Assembly (NCBI GenBank): GCA_015709635.1
Contig: CP054180.1
Coordinates: 1,302,001-1,366,000, forward strand
DNA from: Gammaproteobacteria bacterium
GTDB taxonomy: Bacteria > Pseudomonadota > Gammaproteobacteria > Burkholderiales > Nitrosomonadaceae
Length of the DNA: 64,000 nucleotides
Reading direction: 5' to 3'
The stretch's first letter is position 1. Each line of letters starts with the position of its first letter. A program made the position numbers and the translations under genes. This document shows, piece by piece, positions 17,361 through 29,973 of this stretch. The notes beneath the pieces are model-generated. The model was not told the origin of the DNA. It worked only from the letters and a program-made list of their open reading frames with translations, and searched no databases.

Positions 17361-19886
17361 TCAGCTTTGTGTGGGATTGCTCATTTTTGAGAATTCTACG
17401 ATCGCAGCATCGATAGGATATGGTTGGGCGATCCAATATCCTTGTGCATAGTCGATCCCCATATTTTCCAGCAATTGCAAGGTCTGGCCGTTTTCAACCC
17501 ATTCGGCGATGGTACTTAATCGCATGACATGTGCGATATGGTTGATCGATTCAACCATCGCCCGGTCGATTGGATCGGAAAGCATGTTTCGAATCAGCCG
17601 GCCGTCAATTTTCAGATAATCAAGTGGGATGTTTTTCAGATAACCAAATGATGATAAACCACCAGTGAAATTGTCGATCGAGAAACGGCACCCGAGTTCT
17701 TTCAATGGCGCAATAAACCGCATAGCATCCGTCAAATCGGCGCAGGCGATATGTTCGGAAATTTCAAAACAGAAACATGCAGGATTCAGTTTGCCAGCTT
17801 TGATAGTACTTACGGTAAAATCGAGAAAGTCGGCATTTTCCAGCACTTGAGCGGATAAATTGATGGTATACACAGTGCGGGGGTGGTGATGCGCATGTGC
17901 TTCGATTAGTTTAAATGCATGCTCCAGTACCCAACGATCAATCATCAGCATGTGATCGTGCCGCTCTGCGGAGGGTAGAAACGCTCCAGGCATGACTAAG
18001 CGGCCGTGCTCATCTTGCAGGCGCAGCAAGATTTCGCCGTGTTCCATCACATTACCGTTATCCGAAAGCGGTCGGATCGGTTGAAAATAAAGGCATAAGC
18101 GTTGCTCTGCCATGGCTTGTTGGATACGTGGCAGCCAATGAGTTTCGACTGGTTTTTGCTGCGCTTTATCTGTTTGGTATACATGCACGCGGTTGCGGCC
18201 TTGTTCTTTGGCTGCATAGCAGGCGCTATCCGCGGCATTCAAAGCAAAAGTGAGGCCTTTGTTTTCATGTGTGATTGGGAATAATCCAATGCTGACACCA
18301 ATGGTGAAAGTCCTGTCCTGCCAGTGAAAGCGGAAATTTTGCACCAGTTCACGCAACGTTTGTGCGACTTGCAACGCTTCATTTTGCGGGCAGTGTTCCA
18401 GAATAACGCCAAATTCATCGCCACCCAGCCGCGCCAGCGTATCGCGTGCACGCAGTTTGGCATGCAGTAGCGCTGTCACTTGCCGCAATAATTCGTCACC
18501 GGCACTATGTCCGCAGGTATCGTTGATGATTTTAAATTGATCCAAATCGAGATATAACAACGCATGCGTATCATTTTTACGCGTTGCTGCCAGAATTTTG
18601 CTGAGCCGGGTTTCGAATTCCTTGCGGTTTAACAAGCCGGTCAAAGCATCGTGCGCTGCTTGATAAGCAAGTTTTTGTGTCAATTTGCGTTGTTCCGTGA
18701 CATCGCGGAATGTAATGACGAAGCCGATGGCTTTTTTCTGCTCGTTCTGAATCGGTGCGACGGCATAATCAATAATCCACTCCTGCTTGTCTCTACGGAT
18801 GAGCAAACATTCGCGATGCCCTTGTATGTTTTCGGGCGGGGTGGTTTGACTGGCAAGCGGATCGGATACCGGTGACCGGTTGACCGGATCGAGAATGTTA
18901 AACACGTGCAGTAGCGGCAAACCGCTGGCATCTTGATTGCGCCAGCCGGTAAATATCTCCGCGATCGGATTCAGAAAAGTGATCCTTCCATCGGCACCGG
19001 TAGTAGTGACAGCATCACCGATACTCGCCAGTGTGACTTGGAATAGCTCCTTTTCCTGATGCAATACGTCATTAGCCAGTGCCAGCGCCTCGGTACGTTC
19101 TGAAACACGTTGCTCCAGTTGTTCCTTGACGTTTTTCAACGCTTGCTGGGTTTGGTCTTTCTCGGCGATCTCAGCTTGCAGTGCTTGATTGATCATTTTT
19201 TGATGATTCTTCGCTTGCACCAAACGCTTTAACAAGTCGAAGTTATCAAAACGGAATTTGAGGGATTCCGCGACTGTTCTGTACAGCCGGTGCGAAATGC
19301 CGCCCATGGCAAAAACGAAGAGCAAGTAGGTCAACGCAATCGCAAGGTGCGTATCGCTTTCGTGCGCAATGACTTGATAGGTGAAAGGAATGACAACCGG
19401 TATCGAGAAGGCCAGAAAAGTACCGCGATAAGACGATAAAGTGGCCATGGCACCGGCAATCATGCCGGCCAGCAGATAAGCGAGAAATAGTTGATGTGTG
19501 GCGCTGTCATCGATAAAGAAAATACTTCCGGCCAACCCCCAAAGCACACCGGAGAACAGTGTGCCGACGAAGAACCGGCGTCCCCAGATCACCGCTTCCG
19601 AAGCCACCGGATGTTTGCGGAAATAGGATCTGATCAGAAGAAATCTGCCGAGAGTCAAGAAACAGATAGCAGCCAGCCACCCCATGATCCATTCTTTAGT
19701 CACGTGATTCCAGAAAACAAAGGCGAGTGCTGCGGCGATGATCAATGTTACAACAAGCGCTTTGGGTGCCTGCTGATAAAGCAGTTTTACTTGTTCCGCC
19801 AGTAATGCAGTAGAGTGATTGTTTTGATAAAGATGAGAGCCCACAGGATGGGTTTTGAAATTGGACTCACCATGATCATTTTTCAT
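17361..19886 (-). CDS. Membrane-anchored PAS-GGDEF-EAL c-di-GMP signalling protein
   Basis: 841 residues. About six transmembrane helices (residues 40-210) are followed by a coiled coil (225-275), a PAS domain (280-400), a GGDEF domain and an EAL domain. The GGDEF motif is intact (RLGGDEFGVIL), and an RxxD inhibitory site (RARD) lies five residues before it, so diguanylate cyclase activity with product inhibition is likely. The EAL domain keeps EILLR, NLS, FEISEH, LKIDG and AEWVEN, but the metal motif DDFGTG reads DNFTGG, so phosphodiesterase activity is doubtful. It stands alone on this strand. Confidence 0.92.
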   Translation of the reverse strand: MKNDHGESNFKTHPVGSHLYQNNHSTALLAEQVKLLYQQAPKALVVTLIIAAALAFVFWNHVTKEWIMGWLAAICFLTLGRFLLIRSYFRKHPVASEAVIWGRRFFVGTLFSGVLWGLAGSIFFIDDSATHQLFLAYLLAGMIAGAMATLSSYRGTFLAFSIPVVIPFTYQVIAHESDTHLAIALTYLLFVFAMGGISHRLYRTVAESLKFRFDNFDLLKRLVQAKNHQKMINQALQAEIAEKDQTQQALKNVKEQLEQRVSERTEALALANDVLHQEKELFQVTLASIGDAVTTTGADGRITFLNPIAEIFTGWRNQDASGLPLLHVFNILDPVNRSPVSDPLASQTTPPENIQGHRECLLIRRDKQEWIIDYAVAPIQNEQKKAIGFVITFRDVTEQRKLTQKLAYQAAHDALTGLLNRKEFETRLSKILAATRKNDTHALLYLDLDQFKIINDTCGHSAGDELLRQVTALLHAKLRARDTLARLGGDEFGVILEHCPQNEALQVAQTLRELVQNFRFHWQDRTFTIGVSIGLFPITHENKGLTFALNAADSACYAAKEQGRNRVHVYQTDKAQQKPVETHWLPRIQQAMAEQRLCLYFQPIRPLSDNGNVMEHGEILLRLQDEHGRLVMPGAFLPSAERHDHMLMIDRWVLEHAFKLIEAHAHHHPRTVYTINLSAQVLENADFLDFTVSTIKAGKLNPACFCFEISEHIACADLTDAMRFIAPLKELGCRFSIDNFTGGLSSFGYLKNIPLDYLKIDGRLIRNMLSDPIDRAMVESINHIAHVMRLSTIAEWVENGQTLQLLENMGIDYAQGYWIAQPYPIDAAIVEFSKMSNPTQS

Positions 19887-20108
19887 TGCGGACAGAGTAT
19901 GAAAATTGTTCGCAGTTTGTCGGAAAGTTTTCCGAAGAGTTTAGGGTTATTTGTCGAGTAAAAGAATAACCACAAGGCAATATGAGCCAGTTGATCAATG
20001 AAGATTTGTACACATTTTATTTCAATGACATAATGTTGCTTCGATGGCGAACGAAAAGTGCTCATTTCTGTACGCGTCGGAATATTCTTATTGACATTCA
20101 GAAAATTA

Positions 20109-20130
20109 TACTTAAAAAATTTTTTAAGTA
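20109..20130. repeat. Perfect 22-bp AT-rich palindrome
   Basis: TACTTAAAAA followed by its exact mirror complement, 11 bp per side, with no spacer. It lies in the gap (19887-20272) between the divergent GGDEF/EAL and FadL-like genes. It could be a protein-binding site. I see nothing else in that gap. Confidence 0.5.
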
Positions 20131-20272
20131 AAGCAAGCCTTTATGGCATCACAGGTACCGAAATAAAAGTAACGAATCTTCAATTATTCTAGAAAATGAC
20201 AGGGGTGAATTTATTAAAACGCACCGTGTAGTTGATAGTTTTTTTTGTCGATATATTCTCCGCTTTATTGGT

Positions 20273-21578
20273 TTGTTTTTATCGGTGGCTGCAATTCCGA
20301 CATGGAGTGCTGGTATCGCCGTGATGGAGCAAAGTGTCAAGGAGCTGGGACAAGCATTCTCAGGTGCTCCCACCAACATTGATGACGGCAGTATGGTATT
20401 TTTTAACCCGGCTGCGATGAGTCAGGTGCGCGGCAGATTGGTTTCGGTAGCAGGCTATGTCATTGCACCTTCCGCAACGTTTCACGACAGTGCTTCACAT
20501 ATGAGTCCGTTGCTGGGGGGAGCACCGCTGAAAGGCGGCAACGGCGGCGATTCGCCCAATCTGGTTTCTGCCCCTAATGTATATTATGTGCAAGAGCTGA
20601 CAAACCGCATAGCCTTCGGATTCGGATTCAATACACCGTTTGGTATGAGCAATAGCTATCAACAGGATTGGAAAGGGCGCTACCAGGCGCTCGATTCGGA
20701 AATTTTGACTTTTAACTTCAATCCATCGCTATCGTTTAAGGTAACTGAAAAATTTTCATTCGGCGCCGGTTTTAATGTGCAGTATATGCAAGCCAGATTA
20801 ACCAACGCAATAGATCTCGGCTCTGCGTGTTTTTTGACGTTGGGACCAACGCCTTGCACCAGCCGCGGAATTTTGCCCCAGGCTGCGGACGGACATGTTT
20901 CAGTGAAAGGTGACAGTGTTGGATTTGGTTATAACTTCGGTGCTTTTTATGCACTGAATCAAGATACCCACTTGGGTGTCAGTTATCGTTCCCGGGTAGT
21001 GCATGATGTCCATGGCAATGCCGATTTCTCAGTGCCGGACAAAGCCATCGCACTGACGCAGGGCAATACTCTGGTTGATTCTAATGCGCGCACGTCGTAC
21101 TCTGCCAGACTCCGTGCTGTTCGGTTTTACGCATCGTCTCAATCCGCGCTGGGCTGTTTCTGCGGATGCACTTTGGACGCACTGGAGCTTGGTGCGGGAG
21201 TTGCGCACGAGTTTCTCATCGGCGCAGCCGGATGACGTGCAGAATTTGAATTGGCGCGATACCTGGCGCTATGCCTTGGGTATCAATCATTTTTCTGAAA
21301 ATAATAAATGGGCATGGCGGTTGGGATTTGCTTACGATGAAACACCGATTTCAAGCACACAAAACAGCTCGTCACGAATTCCCGATGCCAGCCGCTACTG
21401 GCTGACCGCAGGCCTGACTTACGCGGTCATGAAGAATATCAATATCCATGCGGCATACGCGCACTTATTCATGAACGATGCCGCCATCAACCGCAGAGGC
21501 TCGGCAGTGGACTTTCTCGTCGGCCAATATTCCGAGCAAATCAATATCGGTGGTTTGCAACTCGACTGGCGTTTTTAA
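20273..21578 (+). pseudogene. FadL/OmpP1-family outer-membrane porin, frameshifted
   Basis: Homologues are outer-membrane channels for long-chain fatty acids or hydrocarbons. The first frame gives QAFSGAPTNIDDGSMVFFNPAAM, here seen as FSGAP and FNPAAM, the family hallmark. It continues to about 21100, after which homology (LPDSVLFGFTHRLNPRW) moves to the next frame and runs to the stop at 21578. One extra base near 21100-21110 explains this. The N-terminus is also odd: the only in-frame start at 20273 is TTG, and the upstream ATG/GTG at 20196-20207 reads MNLLKRTV-like residues in another frame before a stop. So it may carry two lesions. Gene decay or sequencing error are both possible. Confidence 0.8.
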
Positions 21579-21696
21579 TTGAAACCGTAGCACTGATTGC
21601 TTGCTGCAACTTATGCTGGTTTGCGGTATCTTATGACGGCAGTTGACACTGGCGTTATTCGCGGTACTTCTTACCCACAAAAATTGAGGTCAAGCA

Positions 21697-23526
<1,830 letters not shown>

Positions 23527-23578
23527 CCGCGAAAATGCAAGTAAAGATCGCTTGCGGAGACAACTATTCAGCGTTTCC

Positions 23579-24622
23579 TTAATTCGATGACAAATTGCCG
23601 GCAGTTTGCTGTGCCTCTATATTCAGTGCCGGTGGAATGAGTACCCGGATTGGCCTCTCGCTAACACTGAATTCAATGGTGCTTTCAGCTTCGATATCGC
23701 GATTGCGGAAATAATCGCCGTCGACTTGCAGTGGGTACGCTTTGTCGTGCAAGGTGCACGTAATATGTTTGCCGGAAAAATACTGCATCGGCAGGTTAGC
23801 CGGTTTGCGTTGCAGAATCCGCATGGCCTTGACTAATTCATGCTGAGGCCGCGCACCCGGCAAAAAGCCGGCGACCAGTTCATTTTTTGACGGATTGGCG
23901 CTGGGAACGAGCTGCAAGTTCTTTGCATACGCTGACGTATTGGCCACGATGATATAACCGGCTCCATGATCGACGGCTGGCTGGCCATCAACGCTCACCG
24001 ATACAGTCGGATGATGCAATGCGCACAACGCTTTCAAGCCATGCCACAGGTAAATCGAATCATTGAGCGGACCTTTTCTTTTACCGATATTTTTCACGGT
24101 TAATGAATCCAATCCCATCGACGCCATGTGAAAGAAAGGTTTTTCTCCACGAATTCCATTGCCGCTGATCACACCGTAAAATTGCTGCAAACAGATCCCA
24201 GAAGCAATGGCTTGCAGTAAATCGCCGGTATCGGTACTCATGGCGTACGAGCGTGCAAAGAGCGATTCGTTTCCGCCCGGAATGGCATAAACCGGCGTGC
24301 CGGTTTTATTGATGAGACCCAATAACTTTCTGACCGTGCCGTCACCACCCACCACGACAACGAGCTCACTCGCTGCAATGTTGTCTTCAATGCGCGTATA
24401 GCCTTTCATTTTTTTCTCGGAAGGGCACACTTCAACATTTTTGCCATGACCGGCGAGCACCGTTTCCAATTTGCGCGAAAGCGATTCGGTATTGCCTGCG
24501 CTGGATATCGGGTTATAGATGATGAGGATTTTTTCCGGCGAAGGTATTTTGCTGATTAATGGATGGGATTGAAAAAAAGAACTGTCATTCATGGAATTAA
24601 GCGCATTTTCTGATTCAAGCAT
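23579..24622 (-). CDS. Diacylglycerol/lipid kinase family protein
   Basis: Predicted to phosphorylate a lipid such as diacylglycerol or a related lipid. The 347-residue product has the kinase catalytic domain with YNPISSAGN (residues 35-43), the nucleotide-binding GGDGTVRKLL (near 91-100) and PGGNESLFAR. The C-terminal beta-sandwich domain holds VDGDYF-type residues. A Met 10 codons in (MNDSSFF) is an alternative start. It lies 12 bases downstream of the glycosyltransferase gene, so the two form an operon that may build a glycolipid. Confidence 0.85.
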   Translation of the reverse strand: MLESENALNSMNDSSFFQSHPLISKIPSPEKILIIYNPISSAGNTESLSRKLETVLAGHGKNVEVCPSEKKMKGYTRIEDNIAASELVVVVGGDGTVRKLLGLINKTGTPVYAIPGGNESLFARSYAMSTDTGDLLQAIASGICLQQFYGVISGNGIRGEKPFFHMASMGLDSLTVKNIGKRKGPLNDSIYLWHGLKALCALHHPTVSVSVDGQPAVDHGAGYIIVANTSAYAKNLQLVPSANPSKNELVAGFLPGARPQHELVKAMRILQRKPANLPMQYFSGKHITCTLHDKAYPLQVDGDYFRNRDIEAESTIEFSVSERPIRVLIPPALNIEAQQTAGNLSSN

Positions 24623-24634
24623 TGTTGTTCAAAC

Positions 24635-25678
24635 TCAGGATAATTCAACCGGAATAACTTTCACTTCGGACCAGATCTGATTGCACCAGGATTGTTCCAC
24701 CGGCGGCATGCCGTCTTTTATCCACTGCACCAGATGCTTCGCCGTATTCGGGAAGGTAACGCGCAGCGCTTTGGTTTCGTACAACCATTGCTCAATGCGC
24801 GTGGCATCGACAGTCTGCATCATATGTCCGTAACCCAATGTGCTTAGTGCAATCGCATTGGAGGCTTGTTCCATTTGCGCATGCACCGGTTTTACCAGAA
24901 TTTTCTTGCCTAACTGCAGCGCTTCACTGGCCAGTTCAAAACCGGCGTTACAAATGATGCCGACGCAATCTGACAAATCTTTCTGAAATCCGATCAGTGA
25001 CAATGGTTTGCAATGGATATGGGGAAAAGGCGATGGTGTTGCTTCCGGTGAATAGATGTGAAACTCGAAGCTTTTGAACGGCGCAAGCAGTTGGATAATG
25101 TATTGTTGGTTCTCGAATGGCAGGTAGATGACAATTTTGTTTTTTTGTATTTGCTCGGAAACAAAAGGCGTTTCGATCACCGGCGGTAAAATAGGCTGGT
25201 CGAAGTGATGCCAATGCAAACCGATACTGAGGTCAACGGGAGCAAAATTTTTTAATACCGCTTCCGATATCGGATCGCCTCCGGCGCGCGGTATTTTATG
25301 CCGGAAAGCGCATTGATGATTGATGCCAATGGTTTTTTTCTTTTGCCGCCGCGCCGCCCAGGCGGTAACCGGTTCAAAATCGCAAATCACCAGATCGTAA
25401 CTGCTTAAATCCAATTGCCGGATATCGTTGAGAAAACGTACCGGTTTTGATTGCAATACTGTCCGGATGTGATTGATTTTGCCGTTTTGCGTGCTGAAGG
25501 TCAGCCCTTCCCGCCATTGATGATCATTGAACACTTCCATATCGAAAAATTTATCGTGCGGCCTGCCGGTAAACTGATAGGTGACCTCCAGATCCGCTGC
25601 GCGCAGCTCCCGTGCCATAATGCGGCCGCGCGTGATGTGGCCGTTGCCGGTTCCTTGTATGCCGTAAAAAATTTTCAT
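24635..25678 (-). CDS. Glycosyltransferase of the MJ1255/VC2487 type
   Basis: A GT-B-like cytoplasmic or membrane-associated transferase of 347 residues. The start MKIFYGIQGTGNGHITRG is the nucleotide-sugar loop characteristic of this family, with ICDFEPVTAWAA (near 94-105), a later ICNAGFELASEALQLGK motif and KPVHAQMEQ. Family members are predicted to glycosylate lipids or sugars but few are characterised. It is upstream of, and probably co-transcribed with, the lipid kinase-like gene. Confidence 0.85.
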   Translation of the reverse strand: MKIFYGIQGTGNGHITRGRIMARELRAADLEVTYQFTGRPHDKFFDMEVFNDHQWREGLTFSTQNGKINHIRTVLQSKPVRFLNDIRQLDLSSYDLVICDFEPVTAWAARRQKKKTIGINHQCAFRHKIPRAGGDPISEAVLKNFAPVDLSIGLHWHHFDQPILPPVIETPFVSEQIQKNKIVIYLPFENQQYIIQLLAPFKSFEFHIYSPEATPSPFPHIHCKPLSLIGFQKDLSDCVGIICNAGFELASEALQLGKKILVKPVHAQMEQASNAIALSTLGYGHMMQTVDATRIEQWLYETKALRVTFPNTAKHLVQWIKDGMPPVEQSWCNQIWSEVKVIPVELS

Positions 25679-25859
25679 AATGCTTGAGTTCCTGGACCGA
25701 TGTCTGCAATGTTGATTGCAAAGCCCTAGATGTCAGGGCCTGAAAGAATCGGGCAAAGTCTAGCAAGCCGGTGTGACAGAAAGATGACAGTTTGATGGAT
25801 TAAATCCGGCGTGCCGGATTTAGCAACAAACGATCAGTGAGATTACAAATGATTGCTTG

Positions 25860-27134
25860 TTATGCTGCGGTAATATCCCGATTGAGCATGCGTATGGAGA
25901 GTTTAGAGATTCTTTTGTTAGAACGGAAATCTTGCGCTGTCATGCCGTTGCCGTAAATATCCAGAAATTTTCCGTGAATAGGATCAAAAATATGTTCACG
26001 TAAGTAGCTTTCTTGCTTGAATCCGAAGGCAACGGTGTTCTTTTGCGATATGAAATTGTCAGCATAGACATTGCTGGTCAATTTATTTAATTTGACCCGG
26101 TTGAATGCATAATCAAGAATCAGCAGTGATGCTTCGAGTGCGATGCCGCGGGTATGATCTTCGGGATCCGGTAATCCGATCAAAAGCTCGGCGCGGCGGT
26201 GCGGTAGGTTGATGTCCACCAGGTTCGCAATACCTGCGGGTTGACAGGTATTTCTCCGCACGATCATCCATTCGACCGATTTTGTTTGGCAAGGGTGCAT
26301 TGCGTGTACCTCACGCAACTTTGCCGCCAATTCACCAAGAGCTTGATTGCGCGGGATATATTGATTGTATTGCGACATGAAGACATCGTTCCGGTGACAG
26401 TCACGAAGGTAAGCGGCATCTTGTTCTTGATAACGGCGAAGATATAGTTTTTTCCCTTCGAGCGGTTCCAGCCAGTTTGAATCGACTTCGGCAAGATTGT
26501 GACTTGCCTGGATGAAGCTGGGATTGAGTTGCAAGGCCTTGCGGAAATGCGCCCTAGCTTCATCGATCTTGCCCAGTGTTTTCAATGCCAGGCCAAGGTT
26601 GTTATGGGCTTCGAAATAATCGCCTGTTAACTCAAGTGCACGCTGATAACAGGAGACAGCTTCGGCGGAGTTATTCGCTTTCTGTAGCGCATTTCCGAGG
26701 TTATTCAGTGCATGCGGAAACTGGGGGCGTATTTGCAATGCTTGACGGAAACATTCGGCAGCCTTTTGATGTCGGTTTTGCGCCGTATAAGCACTGCCCA
26801 AAACGTTCAGAACCTCTGCTTGATTGGCCTTGAGCGCGAGCGACCGTGCACAATAAGCGATCGCATCTTCGATCAGGTTTTGTTCCAATAATGCATTCGC
26901 GTAGTTGCCGAGGAAGTCTGCTCGCGTCGGCGTCTTTGCTATCGTTTTTTGGAAATAATCGTTGGCAAGCTGAAAACGCTGGGTTTGGGCGTAAATGATG
27001 GCGAGCAAATGCAGCGTATCGGGGTGGTCCGGTAGCGTCGCACAAATTTTGAGACAAATTGCTTCCGCCTCGTGAAATTGCCCGGATTGCTGAAAACGAA
27101 CGGCACTTTGAAGGGCTTCGGAAATCTGTCGCAT
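25860..27134 (-). CDS. TPR-repeat protein fused to a GNAT acetyltransferase
   Basis: 424 residues. The N-terminal half (1-206) is about six tetratricopeptide repeats, with the typical ALNNLGNAL, AHNNLGLAL and AxxxFRxALQLxP patterns. The C-terminal part (about 222-400) is a RimJ/RimL-like acetyltransferase: LRRYQEQDA at its start, LIGLPDPEDHTRGIALEA around the acetyl-CoA loop and NFISQKNTVAFGFKQES near the end. The repeats probably dock a partner protein that becomes the acetylation substrate. It stands alone. The fusion is unusual, but each half is clear. Confidence 0.85.
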   Translation of the reverse strand: MRQISEALQSAVRFQQSGQFHEAEAICLKICATLPDHPDTLHLLAIIYAQTQRFQLANDYFQKTIAKTPTRADFLGNYANALLEQNLIEDAIAYCARSLALKANQAEVLNVLGSAYTAQNRHQKAAECFRQALQIRPQFPHALNNLGNALQKANNSAEAVSCYQRALELTGDYFEAHNNLGLALKTLGKIDEARAHFRKALQLNPSFIQASHNLAEVDSNWLEPLEGKKLYLRRYQEQDAAYLRDCHRNDVFMSQYNQYIPRNQALGELAAKLREVHAMHPCQTKSVEWMIVRRNTCQPAGIANLVDINLPHRRAELLIGLPDPEDHTRGIALEASLLILDYAFNRVKLNKLTSNVYADNFISQKNTVAFGFKQESYLREHIFDPIHGKFLDIYGNGMTAQDFRSNKRISKLSIRMLNRDITAA

Positions 27135-27271
27135 AACCAGTTACTTTGGATCAGTATTTCATGGTGTTATTGCAGCATTCAAGTAATTATCTTGGGTTGT
27201 AAGCAGTATCATCAAATTGTGCAGCGTCTTCAAATTGAGATGGTACTACTTACAACGATGCAATTTAAGCG

Positions 27272-29775
27272 TTAGTGAACTGGAAAAAACGACTCGCTAA
27301 TATCCGATACTCCGACGATTGCTGGAGTGGCAAGAGCCAATCCAGTGCTATCGGCCGTCGTGAAGTTGAGTGTGGTGTCATCGCTGATTCCTGCGTAATG
27401 ATTTCCGGCAGTATCGGTAATTGCGCTTGCATCAATTTCAATATGATAAGCCGTATTGGGAATCAAATCGGCAGTCGGATTGATGAAAATTTGATTGCCA
27501 CCAAACTTACTATCACTGAATGTTATTTGACTCGAATCATTGATCGAAATCGTTCGCGTATCCGAACCATTACTAATCACAATGTTCCCGCTTGCCGGTT
27601 TTATCTCTTCATTGAAATTGAGAACAACATTGTCACCCACTGCAACACCGCTGGTATCATCTGCCGGTGAACTGCTAATCAATAGAGGATTGCTAGGTAT
27701 TGTCGTAAAGTTGAGCGACGTATCGTCACTGATACCAGCATAAGTATGGCCGTCTAAATCGGAAATGGCGCCGTTGTCGATCTTAATGCTGTAGCTAGAG
27801 TTGGCGATCAGATCGGCAGTAGGATTAATAGTGATCTTACTACCATTAAAAGTTACCTGGCTGGCATCATTAATTGCGATAGTGCGTGTGTCAGTACCAT
27901 TGCTGATAACGATATTGCCAGTATCTCCAGCCTTGACTGCTTCATTGAAATCCAGCTCGATATTGCGATCGACCTGAAAGTCTGCAGAATCATCAGCAGG
28001 ATCACTCCAAGTCAGGAGTGGATCGGTTGGAATTGTCGAAAAGTCCAGTGCGGTGTCATCGCTGATTCCGGCGTACGGGTTACCATCCAGATCGGTGATA
28101 GCGCCGTTATCGATCTTGATGCTGTAATGTGTGTTCGGCACCAGATCAGTTGTTGGATTGATGATTACGCCACTGTAACCATCAAATGTCACTTGGCTGC
28201 TGTCATTGATCGAGATGACACGCGTATCGGAGCCATTGCTGATGATGATATTGCCAGTGCTGCCCGGTTTAACGGCCTCATCGAAGAATAACTCGATATT
28301 GCTGTCCATCTGAAAATCGGTGGCATTGTCCCCCGGGTTGCTCCAATTCAAAATCGGACCGGGACCGATCGTACTAAAGCTCAGTGCATCATTGATTCCC
28401 GCCCAAGCATTGCCTGATGTATCGGTAACGACACCAGCGGCAATCTGGATGCTATAGGTAGAATTAGAAATCAAATCTTCGGTAGGGTTGATGGTGATTG
28501 AACCGTAATTGACTGTGCCGAATCCGGTGGGGTTATTGATGGTTACTTGACTGGCATCATCAATTGCGATGGTTCTGGTATCAGTTCCGTTGCTGATGAT
28601 GATGTTACCGGTCCCCGCCATGATTTCTTCATTGAAATTCAGGGTGATACTGTCGTCGATCTTGAATGATTGCCCATCAAATGGCCAACTCCAATTCAGT
28701 GTCGGTGGGGCGGTATCGGGGGTCGTGGTAAAGTTGAGCGTGGATGGATCATCAATTCCGGTGTAGGGATTTCCGGAATAATCGGCAATCACGCCATTGG
28801 CCATCTCGACATGGTAAGTAGTATTGGGCACCAGGTTGGTGCTGGGATTAATGATTACCTTGCTGCCACTGAATGTGACCTGACTGCTATCATCCACAGC
28901 GATGAGACGAGTATCCGTGCCATTAGTGACGACGATGTTGCCGGATCCTGGTACGACGTCTTCGCTGAAATGCAAAAAATATTATTGGCAACAGGAACTG
29001 CGGTAGCGCCATCGGTAGGCTCGGCAGATAATAAGGTCGGTGGATCCGTATCCACGAACGCGGGTTCCAGTGTAAATTTAAGAGTTGCATCCAGACTTCC
29101 GCCGTGACCATCCACAATGTCATAGTTAAGTTCAATTTCACCGGTAAAGTTATTTTCCGGTGTGAAAATCCAGCCATCAGCGGTTTGAGTTAATGAGCCA
29201 TGCGTAACCGTCAGATTCGCAATCGACAACTCATCATGATCAGCATCCGTGAATCCATTCAGCAGATCGCTGGTAAGAATTTTATAGTCTGTATTTTGAG
29301 TGCCATTAGGGAGAATCGCGGCGGTTCCTGTCAGTTCCGGTGCATGATTGAGACCTTGCAGTTTTACCGTCGCCTTGGCCCAATTCAGCGGGCTGTCCCC
29401 TTGACCGACTTTCATGGCGTAAATGAAGGTATCGGTCAGCTCTTCATTAGTTGCCACATCTTTCAGTTTCAATTGCAATTCTGGCGTTAGGACATAAGAC
29501 ACTTTGCCGTCTTGCGTAATCGAAATTTGCGCGCTTAATTGACTGTAATTGATACTGTTGATGTCATCCTTGCTGATTAAATCAGCCGGCTCATTCCATC
29601 TTCCGCTGCCTTCATCCAAAGACCACAAAACTTTCGCTTGACCGCCTTGATCGTTTGCCAACACATTCAGTACATAATGATCCTGATTATTTGGCAAATC
29701 ATTGAAATTATCATTTTGAGCTTTTGAATTTTGCGCAAATGTATTCGCACCTTGGGCCGATGAGTTAACAGGCAT
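27272..29775 (-). pseudogene. Large Ig-like (Big_5) repeat surface protein with a homopolymer frameshift
   Basis: The start ATG at 29775 (MPVNSSAQGAN) has AGGGAG upstream. The N-terminal part (to about 28985) holds a VCBS-like segment (HYVLNVLANDQGG) and a cadherin-like segment (ELNYDIVDGHGGS), then PTDGATAVPVANNI. There the frame changes at a run of six A (28974-28979, T6 on the coding strand). One more T would join it to the next frame, LHFSEDVVPGSGNIVV. After that come five Ig-like repeats of ~105 residues, each with GNI(V/I)ISNGTDTR, INPT-DLxxN and a GNxYAGI-DD signature. There is no signal peptide, suggesting type I secretion. The state could be phase-variable, decayed, or a sequencing error. 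Confidence 0.8.
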
Positions 29776-29973
29776 TGCATTTTCTCCCTGAAATGTAACC
29801 ACGTCTAGAAAGGATAAGTTCGTTGGTAATGCCAACTAGCGCGGAAGTATACGCTAAAAGAAATTGTATTAATGTGACAAAAATCACTTTCAAATTAACT
29901 AATTTGAGTGATCTGTTAAATCAGATTCTAAGGTCTTTTGCCGATAGTGAAAGTAGATTTTGATTTGCGATTA

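Noticed and set aside
27272..28975. Tandem repeated DNA considered as a CRISPR or satellite array
   Set aside because: The ~315-bp units are translated Ig-like domains with protein-level, not DNA-level, conservation.
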